A stretch of 64,000 nucleotides of DNA. It comes from Luteolibacter rhizosphaerae. GTDB lineage: Bacteria; Verrucomicrobiota; Verrucomicrobiia; Verrucomicrobiales; Akkermansiaceae. Below the pieces are notes generated by a model, which did no database searches, was not told the origin of the DNA, and worked only from the letters and a program-made list of their open reading frames with translations. Both the position numbers and the translations under genes were made by a program. The stretch is taken from NCBI RefSeq assembly GCF_025950095.1, contig NZ_JAPDDR010000007.1, positions 1-64,000 of the forward strand, written 5' to 3'. How positions within the stretch are numbered: position 1 is the first letter of the stretch; each line of letters opens with the position of its first letter. Of this stretch, positions 27,120 through 36,173 are shown in pieces.

Positions 27120-28166
27120 ATGAAAAACCCCATCTTCACTTTCGTCCCCCTTGCACTCCTCACGCTCTCCCATGCTTGGGCGGCTGAACTCGTTTACGAA
27201 CCCTTCAACTACACCGCCGCGACCGGAGTGACCTCGCTCGCGGGTGGCAGCGGTTGGAATGCCGCATGGACCCAAGACGGTTCCTCCGGCGTGATTTCCT
27301 CCGCCGGCATGAGCTACACGGATTCCTTGGGCAATGTGCTCACGGTCTCAGGCCTAGGCATGGAAACCACCGGTTCCGCCACCACCCGGAACTTCCGCAC
27401 GGTCTCGGGTGGCCCGCTTACGGATGTCTGGATCTCCTTCCTCTACCGCCTCCCGGCCAGCAATTCCCTTTTCGAGGGGGTCAGCTTCTATCGCGGCTCC
27501 ACCGCGCTCTTCTCTATCAGCAATACGAGTGTGGACACGTCATCCTCGATCACGCTAGGGAACTCGGTGACCCCTGCCAACGTGAATACCCTGAAGGGGG
27601 TGTTCGGCACCACTCACCTGGTCGTGCTCCATCTCACCGAGGGCGGGACCTCTCCGGACAAGGTGGAAGCCTTCATCGATCCTCCTTTCGCCGCGATTCC
27701 TTCGCAGCCGGATGGGACCATCCAAGCCGCGAACTTCAACTTCGATACGGTCCGCATCGCCGGGCAGAACGGAGCCACGCTTTTCGTCGATGAGTTCCGC
27801 GTGGGGTCGACCTTCGCCGATGTCACGCCACACACACCCGGGGGCGACCCCGACACGGATGGAGATGGCCTGACCGACGGACAAGAGACGGTGCTCGGGC
27901 TCGATCCCTTCGTGTCGAATGCCGGCCTCGTCGCAGCGATCAAGGCGAATCCCGACTACTTCGGGCTGTATGATTCCGCGGGCATGCTCCAGCTGACCAA
28001 TGGCGGGGTAGTGCTGCCGCAGACCGGGAACGATCCGGTCGGCTTCACATTCGAGGTGCAGCACAGCACCCACCTCAGCACATGGCCACCGCTTGAGACC
28101 TTCACCCGCAGCGTCGTTCTCCCGGGCGGGAAGAACTTCCTCCGTGTCACGCTCGATAACCCCTGA
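27120..28166 (+). CDS. Secreted protein with TSP3 repeat and C-terminal module, paralogue 1
   Basis: This 348-residue protein has a signal peptide ending HAWAAE. Residues 25-235 are a beta-sandwich of jelly-roll type with the opening LVYEPFNYTAATG and closing VRIAGQNGATLFVDEFRVG. A TSP3 calcium loop follows (DPDTDGDGLTDGQETVLGLDPF, about 242-262). The C-terminal 85 residues contain ANPDYFGLYDS and a beta region ending NFLRVTLDNP. The whole plan repeats in the next gene, so the two are tandem paralogues, and the C-terminal part is shared with the third gene. No enzyme motif is visible; carbohydrate binding is a guess. The ATG lies 52 bases after the PEP-CTERM stop. Confidence 0.85.
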   Translation: MKNPIFTFVPLALLTLSHAWAAELVYEPFNYTAATGVTSLAGGSGWNAAWTQDGSSGVISSAGMSYTDSLGNVLTVSGLGMETTGSATTRNFRTVSGGPLTDVWISFLYRLPASNSLFEGVSFYRGSTALFSISNTSVDTSSSITLGNSVTPANVNTLKGVFGTTHLVVLHLTEGGTSPDKVEAFIDPPFAAIPSQPDGTIQAANFNFDTVRIAGQNGATLFVDEFRVGSTFADVTPHTPGGDPDTDGDGLTDGQETVLGLDPFVSNAGLVAAIKANPDYFGLYDSAGMLQLTNGGVVLPQTGNDPVGFTFEVQHSTHLSTWPPLETFTRSVVLPGGKNFLRVTLDNP

Positions 28167-28170
28167 AGCC

Positions 28171-29214
28171 ATGACGACGAAACTCACCACGCTGGTCTTT
28201 GCATTCATCGGGTCGGGCGCGGGCCTTCTCCACGCGGATCTCCTGATCCACGATAACTTCTCCTACCCGGACGGTGATCTCGCCGGGTCCGGCGGGAGCG
28301 GTTGGACCACCGCCTGGCAAGGGACCAATCCGGTCATTGTCACCTCGCCGGGACTTAGCTTTTCCGACTCCATCGGGAATACCCTCGTGACCTCGGGATC
28401 CGCGCTCGATACGGCGGACGGCGGTGCGGCCACCACCATCAGCTCGCGCGAAGTCGGTGACCACAATGGCGAAGCATGGATCTCCATGCTCATCCAGCCG
28501 CAAGGGAACTTTACCGACTTCATCGGCGTGTCCTTCTATGACAACGGCCTCGCCAATGCGGATGCGCGCTTCGCCATCGAACACGCCGGCGGCAAGAATC
28601 TCCGTCTGGCTCGTCGTGCCGGAGGCCTCGTGAATTCCGCGGCCTACACCACCACCATCGGAGCGCCGGTGCTCGCCGTGATCCACCTCGTTCCGGATGG
28701 CGGCGGCGGAGATCCCGCGCTCGATCGGCTGGATGTCTATTTCAACCCTGCCCTCGATTTCGAACCCGGCGCGCCCCATGGTTCGCTGAGCATCGATGGC
28801 CTGCAGTTCGACCGCATCCGTGTGGCCGCGCAGAACGGACGCTCCACGCTGGTGGATGAGATCCGTATCGGCCAAACCTTCGCGGATGTGACGCCATACG
28901 TTCCCGCCACCGATCCGGACACCGATGGCGATGGCCTCACCGATTCGCAGGAAGAAACCTTGGGCCTCGATCCTTTCTTTCCCGACACCCAGTTCATCGC
29001 CGCCGTGCGGGCGAACCCGGGACTCTTCGGCATCCACTCCGCCAACGAGATCTTCGATGCCCGCCTGCGCCGTCCCTCGATCTCTCTCTCTGGGACCCCG
29101 AGCTACTCGGTCGATCTCGTGAAACCGGATGGTGCCGTGATCGATACAATCACTGAGCCGATTCCTGCTCCACCCGCCCGCCTTTTCCTTCGCACTCACC
29201 TCGCCACGCCTTGA
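28171..29214 (+). CDS. Secreted protein with TSP3 repeat and C-terminal module, paralogue 2
   Basis: Reading from ATG at 28171 (four bases after the previous stop) gives 347 residues with signal peptide MTTKLTTLVFAFIGSGAGLLHA. The body begins LLIHDNFSYPDGDLAGSGGSGW and ends VRVAAQNGRSTLVDEIRIG, closely matching paralogue 1. The TSP3 loop DPDTDGDGLTDSQEETLGLD is nearly identical, and the tail (ANPGLFGIHSANEIFDARL...RLFLRTHLATP) follows the same pattern. A longer frame from 28093 merely overlaps the preceding gene. The stop TGA overlaps the TTG start of the next gene, so these genes are translationally coupled. Confidence 0.85.
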   Translation: MTTKLTTLVFAFIGSGAGLLHADLLIHDNFSYPDGDLAGSGGSGWTTAWQGTNPVIVTSPGLSFSDSIGNTLVTSGSALDTADGGAATTISSREVGDHNGEAWISMLIQPQGNFTDFIGVSFYDNGLANADARFAIEHAGGKNLRLARRAGGLVNSAAYTTTIGAPVLAVIHLVPDGGGGDPALDRLDVYFNPALDFEPGAPHGSLSIDGLQFDRIRVAAQNGRSTLVDEIRIGQTFADVTPYVPATDPDTDGDGLTDSQEETLGLDPFFPDTQFIAAVRANPGLFGIHSANEIFDARLRRPSISLSGTPSYSVDLVKPDGAVIDTITEPIPAPPARLFLRTHLATP

Positions 29215-32200
29215 ACCGCTTCCTCATTCTCGCTGCCGCCTCGATCGCCACCGCTTCCGCCGTCCCGGTTCAAAAGGATGTTGTCGTTTACGGCGGTACT
29301 TCCGGCGGGGTCATCGCTGCGGTCCAGTCCGCCCGCTCCGGCAAGAGCGTGGTGCTGGTCTCGCCCACCGCGCATCTCGGCGGCTTGACCACCAGCGGCC
29401 TCGGCTGGACCGACCTCGGCAAGTCCTCGATCCTCGGCGGCCTCAGTCGTGAATTCTACCACCGGCTCTACCTGCACTATCAGCAGGGCTCGGCATGGAA
29501 TTGGCAGACGCGTGAAAGCTATGGCAATGCCGGGCAAGGCGGGCCCGCTTTCAATGCCACTCTGGAGATCGCTTCGGTCTTTGAACCCAAGGTTGCCGAA
29601 GCGGTTTTTAACCAGCTCCTCACGGAACAAAGCGTCACCGTCGTGACCGGGCGTCTCGACCTCGACGAGGGCGTGGTCATGAACTCCGGCAAGATCGCGC
29701 ACATCCGTTTGGAAGACGGCAGCGAGTACGCCGGGAAGATGTTCATCGATGCCAGCTATGAAGGCGACCTGCTTCCCGGAGCGGGCGTGAGCTTCACCGT
29801 CGGCCGTGAAGCGAATGCCACTCATGGCGAAACCGTGAACGGCATCCAAGCCGCCGGGGCGACCAAGAACCAGCTCCGTGACAACATCGATCCTTACCTC
29901 ACGCCCGGCAATGCCGCCAGCGGCCTGCTACCCGGCGTGAATTCCGGACCGGGGGGTACGGATGGCAGTGCCGATCATCGCTTGCAGGCCTACTGCTTCC
30001 GCATGGTCCTTACGGACACCGTCGCGAACCGGGTGATGATCGCCCAACCACCGGGCTACAACGAGGCTGACTACGAACTCCTCTTCCGCTCGATCGAGGC
30101 CGGCCAAACCTCGGGCTTCTTTAAGTTCGACCTGATGCCGAATCGCAAGACCGACTCGAACAACACCGGAGGCATCTCCACCGACTTCATCGGCAAGAAC
30201 TACGGCCCCGGCTGGGACTGGACCACCCTCGATCACGACGCCCGACTCGCCCTCGCCAAGCAGCACGAGAACTGGCAGCGCGGCCTCGTCTGGACGCTTC
30301 AAAATCACCCGCGCGTCCCGGAGTCCATCCGCAACAATTACGCGAAGTGGGGACTGCCTGCCGACGAGTTCACCGACAACGGCAACTGGCCCTATCAGCT
30401 CTACGTTCGCGAGGCGCGCCGCATGGTTTCCGACTTCGTGATGAACCAGCACCACTGCACCGGTGCCCTCGTGGCGCCGGATTCCGTGGGACTGGCCGCC
30501 TACGCCATGGATTCGCACAACGTGCAACGCCATGTGAAGAATGGCATGGTGAAGAACGAGGGCGACATTCAGCTTTCGCTCGCGAATCCTTATCCGATTT
30601 CCTATCGCTCCATCGTCCCGAAGATCGGGCAGTGCCCGAATCTCTTCGTGCCTTGGAGCCTCTCTGCCTCGCACATGGCCTTCGGCTCCATCCGCATGGA
30701 GCCGGTTTTCATGGCACTCTCGCAGTCCGCCGCCATCGCCGCATCCTACGCCATCGATCAGGACATCGCGGTGCAGAGCGTGCCCTACGCCCAACTCCGT
30801 CCGCTTCTGCTCTCCGCCGGTCAGGCCCTGGGCGATACCTCGATCGGCCTGCCCACCTCGATCGTGGACAATACCGATACGGCCCTCGTCACCGTCACCG
30901 GCGATTGGCTTTCCGGCACCTCTGCTACCGGCTTTGTTGGCAGCGACTACCTTCACGACAACAACGCCGGCCAAGGCACCAAGCAAGTCCGCTTCGCCCT
31001 GCCCGCGGGCACCACCGGATTCCAGCGTGTCTTCCTCCGCTGGACCGCCCATACCAATCGCGCATCGAATGCTGCCGTCGAGATCCATCACGCCGGAGGC
31101 ACCTCGCTTCAAGCCGTCGATCAGCGCGCCAATGGCGGCAAGTGGAACCTCGTCGGATTCTATCAATTCACCGGTGCACCGGGTGAAGGCATCACCGTAA
31201 AGAACACGGCAGCCAATGGCTACGTCATCGCCGATGCGGTGGGATTCTTCCCCGTCGACCCTTATGAGGATACCGACAATGACGGCATGACCGATGCGCA
31301 GGAAATCACCCTCGGTCTGGACCCCTATGTTTCCGATGAACCCTTCATCAATGCGGTGAAGGGTCACCCCTCCTTCTTCGGTCTCTTCACGGAGGAGAAC
31401 ATCTTCGATCTCCGCATTACCCGGCCCGGACTTTCGCCCTCCGGCCCCGCAAACTTCCAGCTCGCCTTCTCCCTCTGGCCAACCGGATCTCCGACTTCTT
31501 TCGCGGATTACACATTGCCGATCCAGAAGAGCCGCCCGCGTGACTTCTTCCGTGTCGCCCTCGATACCGCACCATCCTCCCTCGTTTCGGCGCTCGCTGC
31601 AGGGCAGCCGCGCAAGGTTGTCGTCTACGGCACCAGCCTCACCGCGGGCGGAGCATGGGTCGGAGGCATGAACTCATGGCTCTCCGCCGAATATCCCGGC
31701 CTCCTCACTGTCGTGAACAGCGGCCTCAGCGGGAAGAACTCAGCGGAAGGTCTCGCCCAGCTCAACACGAAGGTCCTCGCCCACAATCCCGACACCGTCT
31801 TCATCGAGTTCGCGATGAACGATGCCTTCCTCTACAGCGATGGCACCCCGCAGCTCTCGGTTGCGCAGGCACGCTCGAACCTCATCACCATGATCGATGC
31901 GATCAAAGGGCAGAACCCCGCCGCGGAGATCATCCTCCAGACCATGAATACCGTCTGGGATTCCCCCGCCGGCAGCAATGCCTCCGCCACCCTGCGGCCG
32001 AATCTCCCTTCCTACTATCAAATGTATCGGGAAGTCGCCGCCGAACGCGGCCTGCTTCTCATCGACCATCACCCGAACTGGGCGGCCCTTCAGCAGGGTG
32101 ACCTTGCCACCTTCCAGGGTTTCGTACCGGATGGGGTTCATCCGGTATCGCAAGGTATCGGCAAGGTCACCCTGCCTCTCCTCAAGTGGAAGCTCTCCGG

Positions 32201-32219
32201 CGGCAAGCCGCTGCCCTGA
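29211..32219 (+). CDS. Secreted FAD-dependent oxidoreductase - golvesin - TSP3 - SGNH hydrolase fusion
   Basis: This 1002-residue protein starts at TTG overlapping the previous stop and has a short signal peptide (FLILAAASIATASA). Residues 22-540 form an FAD oxidoreductase: VVVYGGTSGGVIAAVQSARSG (dinucleotide loop), HLGGLTTSGLGWTD, FIDASYEGDLLPGAG and a C-terminal MALSQSAAIAASYAIDQ. A golvesin/xanthan-lyase-like beta domain follows (about 550-684, FRVFLRWTAHTNR-like). A TSP3 loop comes next (EDTDNDGMTDAQEITLGLD, about 685-705), then the shared module (FFGLFTEENIFDLRI...FFRVALD). The last 200 residues are an SGNH/GDSL esterase: VVVYGTSLTAGG (nucleophile Ser), SGLSGKNSAEG, EFAMNDA, and a C-terminal DGVHP (Asp/His pair). 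This suggests oxidation plus deacetylation of a surface or dietary polysaccharide. Confidence 0.88.
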   Translation: MNRFLILAAASIATASAVPVQKDVVVYGGTSGGVIAAVQSARSGKSVVLVSPTAHLGGLTTSGLGWTDLGKSSILGGLSREFYHRLYLHYQQGSAWNWQTRESYGNAGQGGPAFNATLEIASVFEPKVAEAVFNQLLTEQSVTVVTGRLDLDEGVVMNSGKIAHIRLEDGSEYAGKMFIDASYEGDLLPGAGVSFTVGREANATHGETVNGIQAAGATKNQLRDNIDPYLTPGNAASGLLPGVNSGPGGTDGSADHRLQAYCFRMVLTDTVANRVMIAQPPGYNEADYELLFRSIEAGQTSGFFKFDLMPNRKTDSNNTGGISTDFIGKNYGPGWDWTTLDHDARLALAKQHENWQRGLVWTLQNHPRVPESIRNNYAKWGLPADEFTDNGNWPYQLYVREARRMVSDFVMNQHHCTGALVAPDSVGLAAYAMDSHNVQRHVKNGMVKNEGDIQLSLANPYPISYRSIVPKIGQCPNLFVPWSLSASHMAFGSIRMEPVFMALSQSAAIAASYAIDQDIAVQSVPYAQLRPLLLSAGQALGDTSIGLPTSIVDNTDTALVTVTGDWLSGTSATGFVGSDYLHDNNAGQGTKQVRFALPAGTTGFQRVFLRWTAHTNRASNAAVEIHHAGGTSLQAVDQRANGGKWNLVGFYQFTGAPGEGITVKNTAANGYVIADAVGFFPVDPYEDTDNDGMTDAQEITLGLDPYVSDEPFINAVKGHPSFFGLFTEENIFDLRITRPGLSPSGPANFQLAFSLWPTGSPTSFADYTLPIQKSRPRDFFRVALDTAPSSLVSALAAGQPRKVVVYGTSLTAGGAWVGGMNSWLSAEYPGLLTVVNSGLSGKNSAEGLAQLNTKVLAHNPDTVFIEFAMNDAFLYSDGTPQLSVAQARSNLITMIDAIKGQNPAAEIILQTMNTVWDSPAGSNASATLRPNLPSYYQMYREVAAERGLLLIDHHPNWAALQQGDLATFQGFVPDGVHPVSQGIGKVTLPLLKWKLSGGKPLP

Positions 32220-32222
32220 TCC

Positions 32223-33257
32223 TCACAGCAGGTCCAGCTGATACTTTTGCTCGGGATCCTTGAAACGGACGCCGACGCCGAGGAGGCGGACTCCTTTGCC
32301 CTCTCCCCGCTGCCAAGCTTCGGCCAGCAGTTCCTCAAAGATGTCGCGCTCCACGAAAGAATGCGCGCGCTCGGCGGTGGTGCGGGTGAAGTCGGCAAAC
32401 TTCATCTTGAGGACGAGGGAACGGATCACGCGGTCCTCGTAGCGGACAAGATCGGCGGAGAGTTCCTCGATCATCGAGTGCATGCGCGGACGGAGATCTT
32501 CCACGGAGTTCAGGTTCTCGCGGAAGGTGCTCTCCGTACTCATCGACTTGCGGATGCGCTTGGTCTGCACCTCCCGGTTGTCGATTCCGCGGCAGAGTTC
32601 CCAGAGTTCGAGGCCCCAACGACCGAAGCGACGGGCCATCTCCAGCTTGTCGAAGCGCTGGAGATCGCCGCAGGTGCGGATGTTCACGCTTTCGAGTTTG
32701 GCGGCCATCTTGCCACCGACCCCCCAGATGCGGCGGACGGAAAGGGCGGCCATGAAACTCTCCACATTCTCCGGCGTGACCTCGTGTTGCCCGTTCGGCT
32801 TGTTCCAATCGCTGGCGATCTTCGCGATAAGCTTGTTCGGCCCGATGCCGGCTGAAGCGGTGAGACCGGTTTCCTCCCGGATCTGGGTGCGGATCTCGCG
32901 GGCGACGACGGCGGCAGGCGAATTCAGATGCGATACATCCAAGTAGGCTTCATCCAGCGAGAGCGGCTCGATGCTATCCGTGAAGCGGCCGAAGATGGCC
33001 CGGATTTGGGCGCTGACGGAGCGGTAGAGTTCAAAGCGGGTCGGCACCATGATCAGCTGCGGGCAAAGCTGCAGCGCCTTGAAGACAGGCATGGCCGAAC
33101 GGCAGCCGAACTTGCGGGCCTCGTAATTCGCGGTGGTGAGCACGCCGCGATGCGAGCTGCCACCCACCCCCACAGGCTTCCCGACGAGAGCGGGATTCTC
33201 CCGTTCCTCGATTGCGGCGTAAAAGCAATCCATGTCGATGTGGACGATCTTTCGCAT
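32223..33257 (-). CDS. dinB: DNA polymerase IV (Y family)
   Basis: Reading from ATG at 33257 gives 344 residues. The Y-family motifs are complete: IVHIDMDCFYAAIE (catalytic Asp and steric gate), SLDEAYLD (catalytic acidic pair), TASAGIGPNKLIAKIASD, and IWGVGGKMAAKLES (HhH). The little-finger domain follows about residue 230. The C-terminus reads QKYQLDLL, a good beta-clamp-binding peptide, as expected for Pol IV. It performs error-prone synthesis past lesions. The upstream 32 codons of the longer frame are not preserved in character and are excluded. Confidence 0.95.
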   Translation of the reverse strand: MRKIVHIDMDCFYAAIEERENPALVGKPVGVGGSSHRGVLTTANYEARKFGCRSAMPVFKALQLCPQLIMVPTRFELYRSVSAQIRAIFGRFTDSIEPLSLDEAYLDVSHLNSPAAVVAREIRTQIREETGLTASAGIGPNKLIAKIASDWNKPNGQHEVTPENVESFMAALSVRRIWGVGGKMAAKLESVNIRTCGDLQRFDKLEMARRFGRWGLELWELCRGIDNREVQTKRIRKSMSTESTFRENLNSVEDLRPRMHSMIEELSADLVRYEDRVIRSLVLKMKFADFTRTTAERAHSFVERDIFEELLAEAWQRGEGKGVRLLGVGVRFKDPEQKYQLDLL

Positions 33258-33334
33258 GGAAGACGCGGGAGTGTCCGCGCAGGAGCCACCGGGGGCAAGG
33301 GCGGGAGATGCCTGCCGGATAAATGCCGTGAGCC

Positions 33335-34336
33335 TCAGGCGAGGATCTTCCACTTGTGATCGACCGCCTTGGTAAAGGCGTGGACGACCTTCCCGTTCGG
33401 ATCGACGTGGCGGACGGTCATGAGCTTGTCCGCGATCGAGAGGTGGGTGAAACCGTGGACATCGAGAACCGTCGAGCCCTTCCGGGTCTCGCCGGTCTTG
33501 TAGAGGCGGGCGCCGCCGCCGCCGGAGAGGACGAAGGAGGTGCGGTGCTTCTCGAACTCCAGGTGCTGGAGGTCATGATCGTGTCCACAGAGGTAGAGGT
33601 GCGCGCCGTGCTTTTCGAGGAGGGGGGCGAGGTCATCCACCAGCTCCTTGGTATCGCCATGGGAGGCATCCGAGTAGACGGGGTGATGGCCGGCAACGAT
33701 GGTGAATGGAGCGCGCTTCGAGTCGAGTTGTTCGCCGAGCCATTTCATCTGGGCTTCGAGTTCCTCCGCCTTCATCCAGCAAGGCCGCTTGTCGCCGTGG
33801 ACGGCACGGTTGATCGACTCCCAGTTGGTATCGATCATAAGCAGGGTGACCTGCGGGTTGATGGCGGGGAGATCGACGCGGTAGTACTTGGCCGGACAGG
33901 TCCAACGGGTCTTGCGTTTGAGCGAGCCCGCGTAGTTGAGCTGGGCCTGCTCGTTGCCGGGAGTGTCGTGGTAGTCGTGATTGCCGAAGATGGCCCAGCA
34001 GGGACCGGGGAAATCCTTGCCCGGATACATATCCGAGAAGCCGCTCCGCCAGCGCGGGGACTTCACGCCGCCGGGCATGGCGCCGTAGAAGTTATCGCCG
34101 AGGAGAAGGAGTCCATCCGGCTTCTTGCCGAGACTGGCGGCATAGCGGGCCATGCCACGGGCAACGGCCTTCTGCCGCTCGTCGCCGGTGCCGAAATCCC
34201 CGAGGGCGAGGAGATCAAGGGAGCCCACGGCCCGCGCTGTCTGGGCGGGCACGTGGCTGGCAAGATTCTGCTGCATGAGGACGCTGGAGCAGAAGAGGGT
34301 CTTGAGCGCGCGGCGGCGGTTGATGGAATAGGCCAT
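33335..34336 (-). CDS. Secreted metallophosphoesterase, purple acid phosphatase-like
   Basis: The 333-residue product (ATG at 34336) begins NRRRALKTLFCSSV, a Tat-like signal. The calcineurin-type metal motifs follow: LALGDFGTGD, LLLGDNFYGAM, IFGNHDYHD, VAGHHPVYSD and LYLCGHDHDLQHLE. The PGPCWAIFGNHDY and YAGSLKRKTRWTCPAKYYRVD segments resemble tartrate-resistant (purple) acid phosphatases. It likely releases phosphate from organic esters in the periplasm. It is divergent from the bifunctional-nuclease-domain gene. A longer frame to 34612 has an arginine-rich, non-coding-like N-terminus and is excluded. Confidence 0.88.
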   Translation of the reverse strand: MAYSINRRRALKTLFCSSVLMQQNLASHVPAQTARAVGSLDLLALGDFGTGDERQKAVARGMARYAASLGKKPDGLLLLGDNFYGAMPGGVKSPRWRSGFSDMYPGKDFPGPCWAIFGNHDYHDTPGNEQAQLNYAGSLKRKTRWTCPAKYYRVDLPAINPQVTLLMIDTNWESINRAVHGDKRPCWMKAEELEAQMKWLGEQLDSKRAPFTIVAGHHPVYSDASHGDTKELVDDLAPLLEKHGAHLYLCGHDHDLQHLEFEKHRTSFVLSGGGGARLYKTGETRKGSTVLDVHGFTHLSIADKLMTVRHVDPNGKVVHAFTKAVDHKWKILA

Positions 34337-34441
34337 GGCGGAGGAGGGCTTGGATTCGGACGCATATACGGTCCGCGCTCCACGGAGGTTTAGACGTGAT
34401 TTCACCTTGGAAAGATCACGAAGCGGGACGACAAGTGCAGC

Positions 34442-34897
34442 GTGCCTGAACTGGTCCGCGTCGAACCCATCGCCCTCCTCCCCACCCCTGCCGGTTGCGC
34501 CGTTTTCCTCGGCGACGGGCAGAAATCGATCGTGTTCTACATCGACCTGGCGATCGGTGCCTCGATCAACGCGGCGCTGGCCGGGGAGACGCCGCCGCGA
34601 CCGCTGACGCACGATCTCTACCTCTTCACGCTGGAAGCCTTCGGGGCCAAGGTAAGCCGGGCGGTGATCGTGGCGCTGGAGAAGGAGATCTACTATGCGC
34701 GCCTGATCCTGGAGGCGGAGAACGAGATCATGGAACGCAAGATCGTGGAGCTGGATGCCCGGCCGAGCGACTGCATCGCCATCGCCGTCCGATCCGGGTC
34801 GCCTATCTTCGTGGTCAAGGACTTGTGGGAATCCCTCGACGACATGACGGCGGTGCTGCAGGAGATGAAGGACAAGGGGATGGACCTCGGCGGGTGA
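34442..34897 (+). CDS. Bifunctional nuclease (BFN/DUF151) domain protein
   Basis: This 151-residue protein, using a GTG start, is a single BFN domain: VFLGDGQKSIVFYIDLAIGASI, PLTHDLYLFTLEAFGAKVSRAVI, YYARLILEAENEIM and the diagnostic ELDARPSDCIAIAVRSGSPIFV. Members of the family have been reported to have nuclease activity in plants and bacteria; the physiological substrate in bacteria is not established. No export signal. It is 63 bases upstream of the M29-like gene on the same strand. Confidence 0.88.
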   Translation: MPELVRVEPIALLPTPAGCAVFLGDGQKSIVFYIDLAIGASINAALAGETPPRPLTHDLYLFTLEAFGAKVSRAVIVALEKEIYYARLILEAENEIMERKIVELDARPSDCIAIAVRSGSPIFVVKDLWESLDDMTAVLQEMKDKGMDLGG

Positions 34898-34960
34898 CGG
34901 GATTTTTGCAACCTTTGCATGAAACTCCCCTTGCGCAGGTAGGGTTCACTCCTAGCTTGG

Positions 34961-36166
34961 GTGGCCATGCCGACCGCCAGCCTCCCTCACTACCTTTCCG
35001 AGGAAATCCTGCTCCACCCCGAAAACCGGCAATTCCCGCCCTTCGACCTCGTCCGCCTGCTGGGGACGGTGTTCAAGCCGACGCAGGGATGCCGGGTCTG
35101 TATCCTGACCGACTTCGAAGAGCCCGCCGGGCTGATCAAGGATTTGGCCTTCTTGAAGGCAGAGGGTTTTCCGGTGCAGAAGAAAGCCCACGAAGCCTTC
35201 TACCTGGGTCTGAAGGACGGGGCGATGAAGGAGCTGGGCATGAGCGGCGGCGACATGTTCGCCTACAAGACTACCCATGGCTCGAACCTCGATCTGGAAG
35301 ACGAGGTCTGGGACACGACCGGCACGAAACTCTCGCTGGACCGGGATATCTACCCGAATTTCGACCTGATCCTCTGCATCTCCACCTTCTCCGCGACGGC
35401 ACCGCTGACGGCGAAGGCGAAGGAATTCGGCTTCCGCGGCGCGACGTTGCACGGGCTGAACGACATCATCCTGAGCTCCGGGCTGGCAGTGGATTACGAG
35501 GAGGTCTCCGTCGATGCGGAGAAGCTCCGATTGGCGCTGACCAAGGCGGATGAGATCGAGATCGATTTCGAGCTGGAAGATGGCCGGATCCTCACGGCCT
35601 GGCTGGGCCTGAATGGCCAGGAGGCGCAGAAGTCCCACGGTCTCTGCCAAGGCACGAAGCCGGACATCGCGAACCTGCCGGCGGGTGAAGTTTACTTCGT
35701 GCCACAGGATGCGCGCGGGCACTTCCCGATGAAGTATGAGGATGGAACGCTGGGCCTGCTGACGGTGGAAAACCGCTGCATCCTGCGCTCCGACCTGATC
35801 GCCGGGAACCAGGCAACGATCGACCGCCACAACGAGCGGCTTCAGGATGACCCCATGACCGGGACGCTCGGCGAGCTGGGCTTCGGCACGCAGGTGCTGC
35901 CGGTTTCCTACGCGGACATCCAGGACGAGAAGGTCTTGGGCACCTGCCACCTTGCTACGGGCCGCGACGACCATCTCGGCGGGGACATCGTGCCGGAAAT
36001 GTTCAAGAAGCACGAGAACTCGACCCACGACGACATTCTCTTCGCGCCGCACAAGACGCCGAACTTCAACATCAAGCAGGTGCGGATGAAGCGCGGGACG
36101 CAGCATGAGGTGCTGATCGAAAACTTCCGTCCGGCGCGCTACCTGATGGATGCGCTCGCAGGCTGA
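34961..36166 (+). CDS. M29-like (aminopeptidase T/AmpS) metallopeptidase
   Basis: The 401-residue sequence resembles aminopeptidase T in its second half. LPAGEVYFVPQDARGHFP carries the first Glu ligand, GELGFGTQ the second, VLGTCHLATGRDDHLGG a His, and NSTHDDILF the His-x-Asp pair, in the expected order (about residues 242, 304, 330 and 360). M29 enzymes are two-metal aminopeptidases. The N-terminal 160 residues show the corresponding alpha/beta domain. The start is either GTG at 34961 or ATG at 34967. The cupin gene starts seven bases after the stop, and a methyltransferase gene is coupled after it. In this setting it may act on a small peptide or histidine derivative; that is inference. Confidence 0.8.
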   Translation: MAMPTASLPHYLSEEILLHPENRQFPPFDLVRLLGTVFKPTQGCRVCILTDFEEPAGLIKDLAFLKAEGFPVQKKAHEAFYLGLKDGAMKELGMSGGDMFAYKTTHGSNLDLEDEVWDTTGTKLSLDRDIYPNFDLILCISTFSATAPLTAKAKEFGFRGATLHGLNDIILSSGLAVDYEEVSVDAEKLRLALTKADEIEIDFELEDGRILTAWLGLNGQEAQKSHGLCQGTKPDIANLPAGEVYFVPQDARGHFPMKYEDGTLGLLTVENRCILRSDLIAGNQATIDRHNERLQDDPMTGTLGELGFGTQVLPVSYADIQDEKVLGTCHLATGRDDHLGGDIVPEMFKKHENSTHDDILFAPHKTPNFNIKQVRMKRGTQHEVLIENFRPARYLMDALAG

Positions 36167-36173
36167 GACAGCC

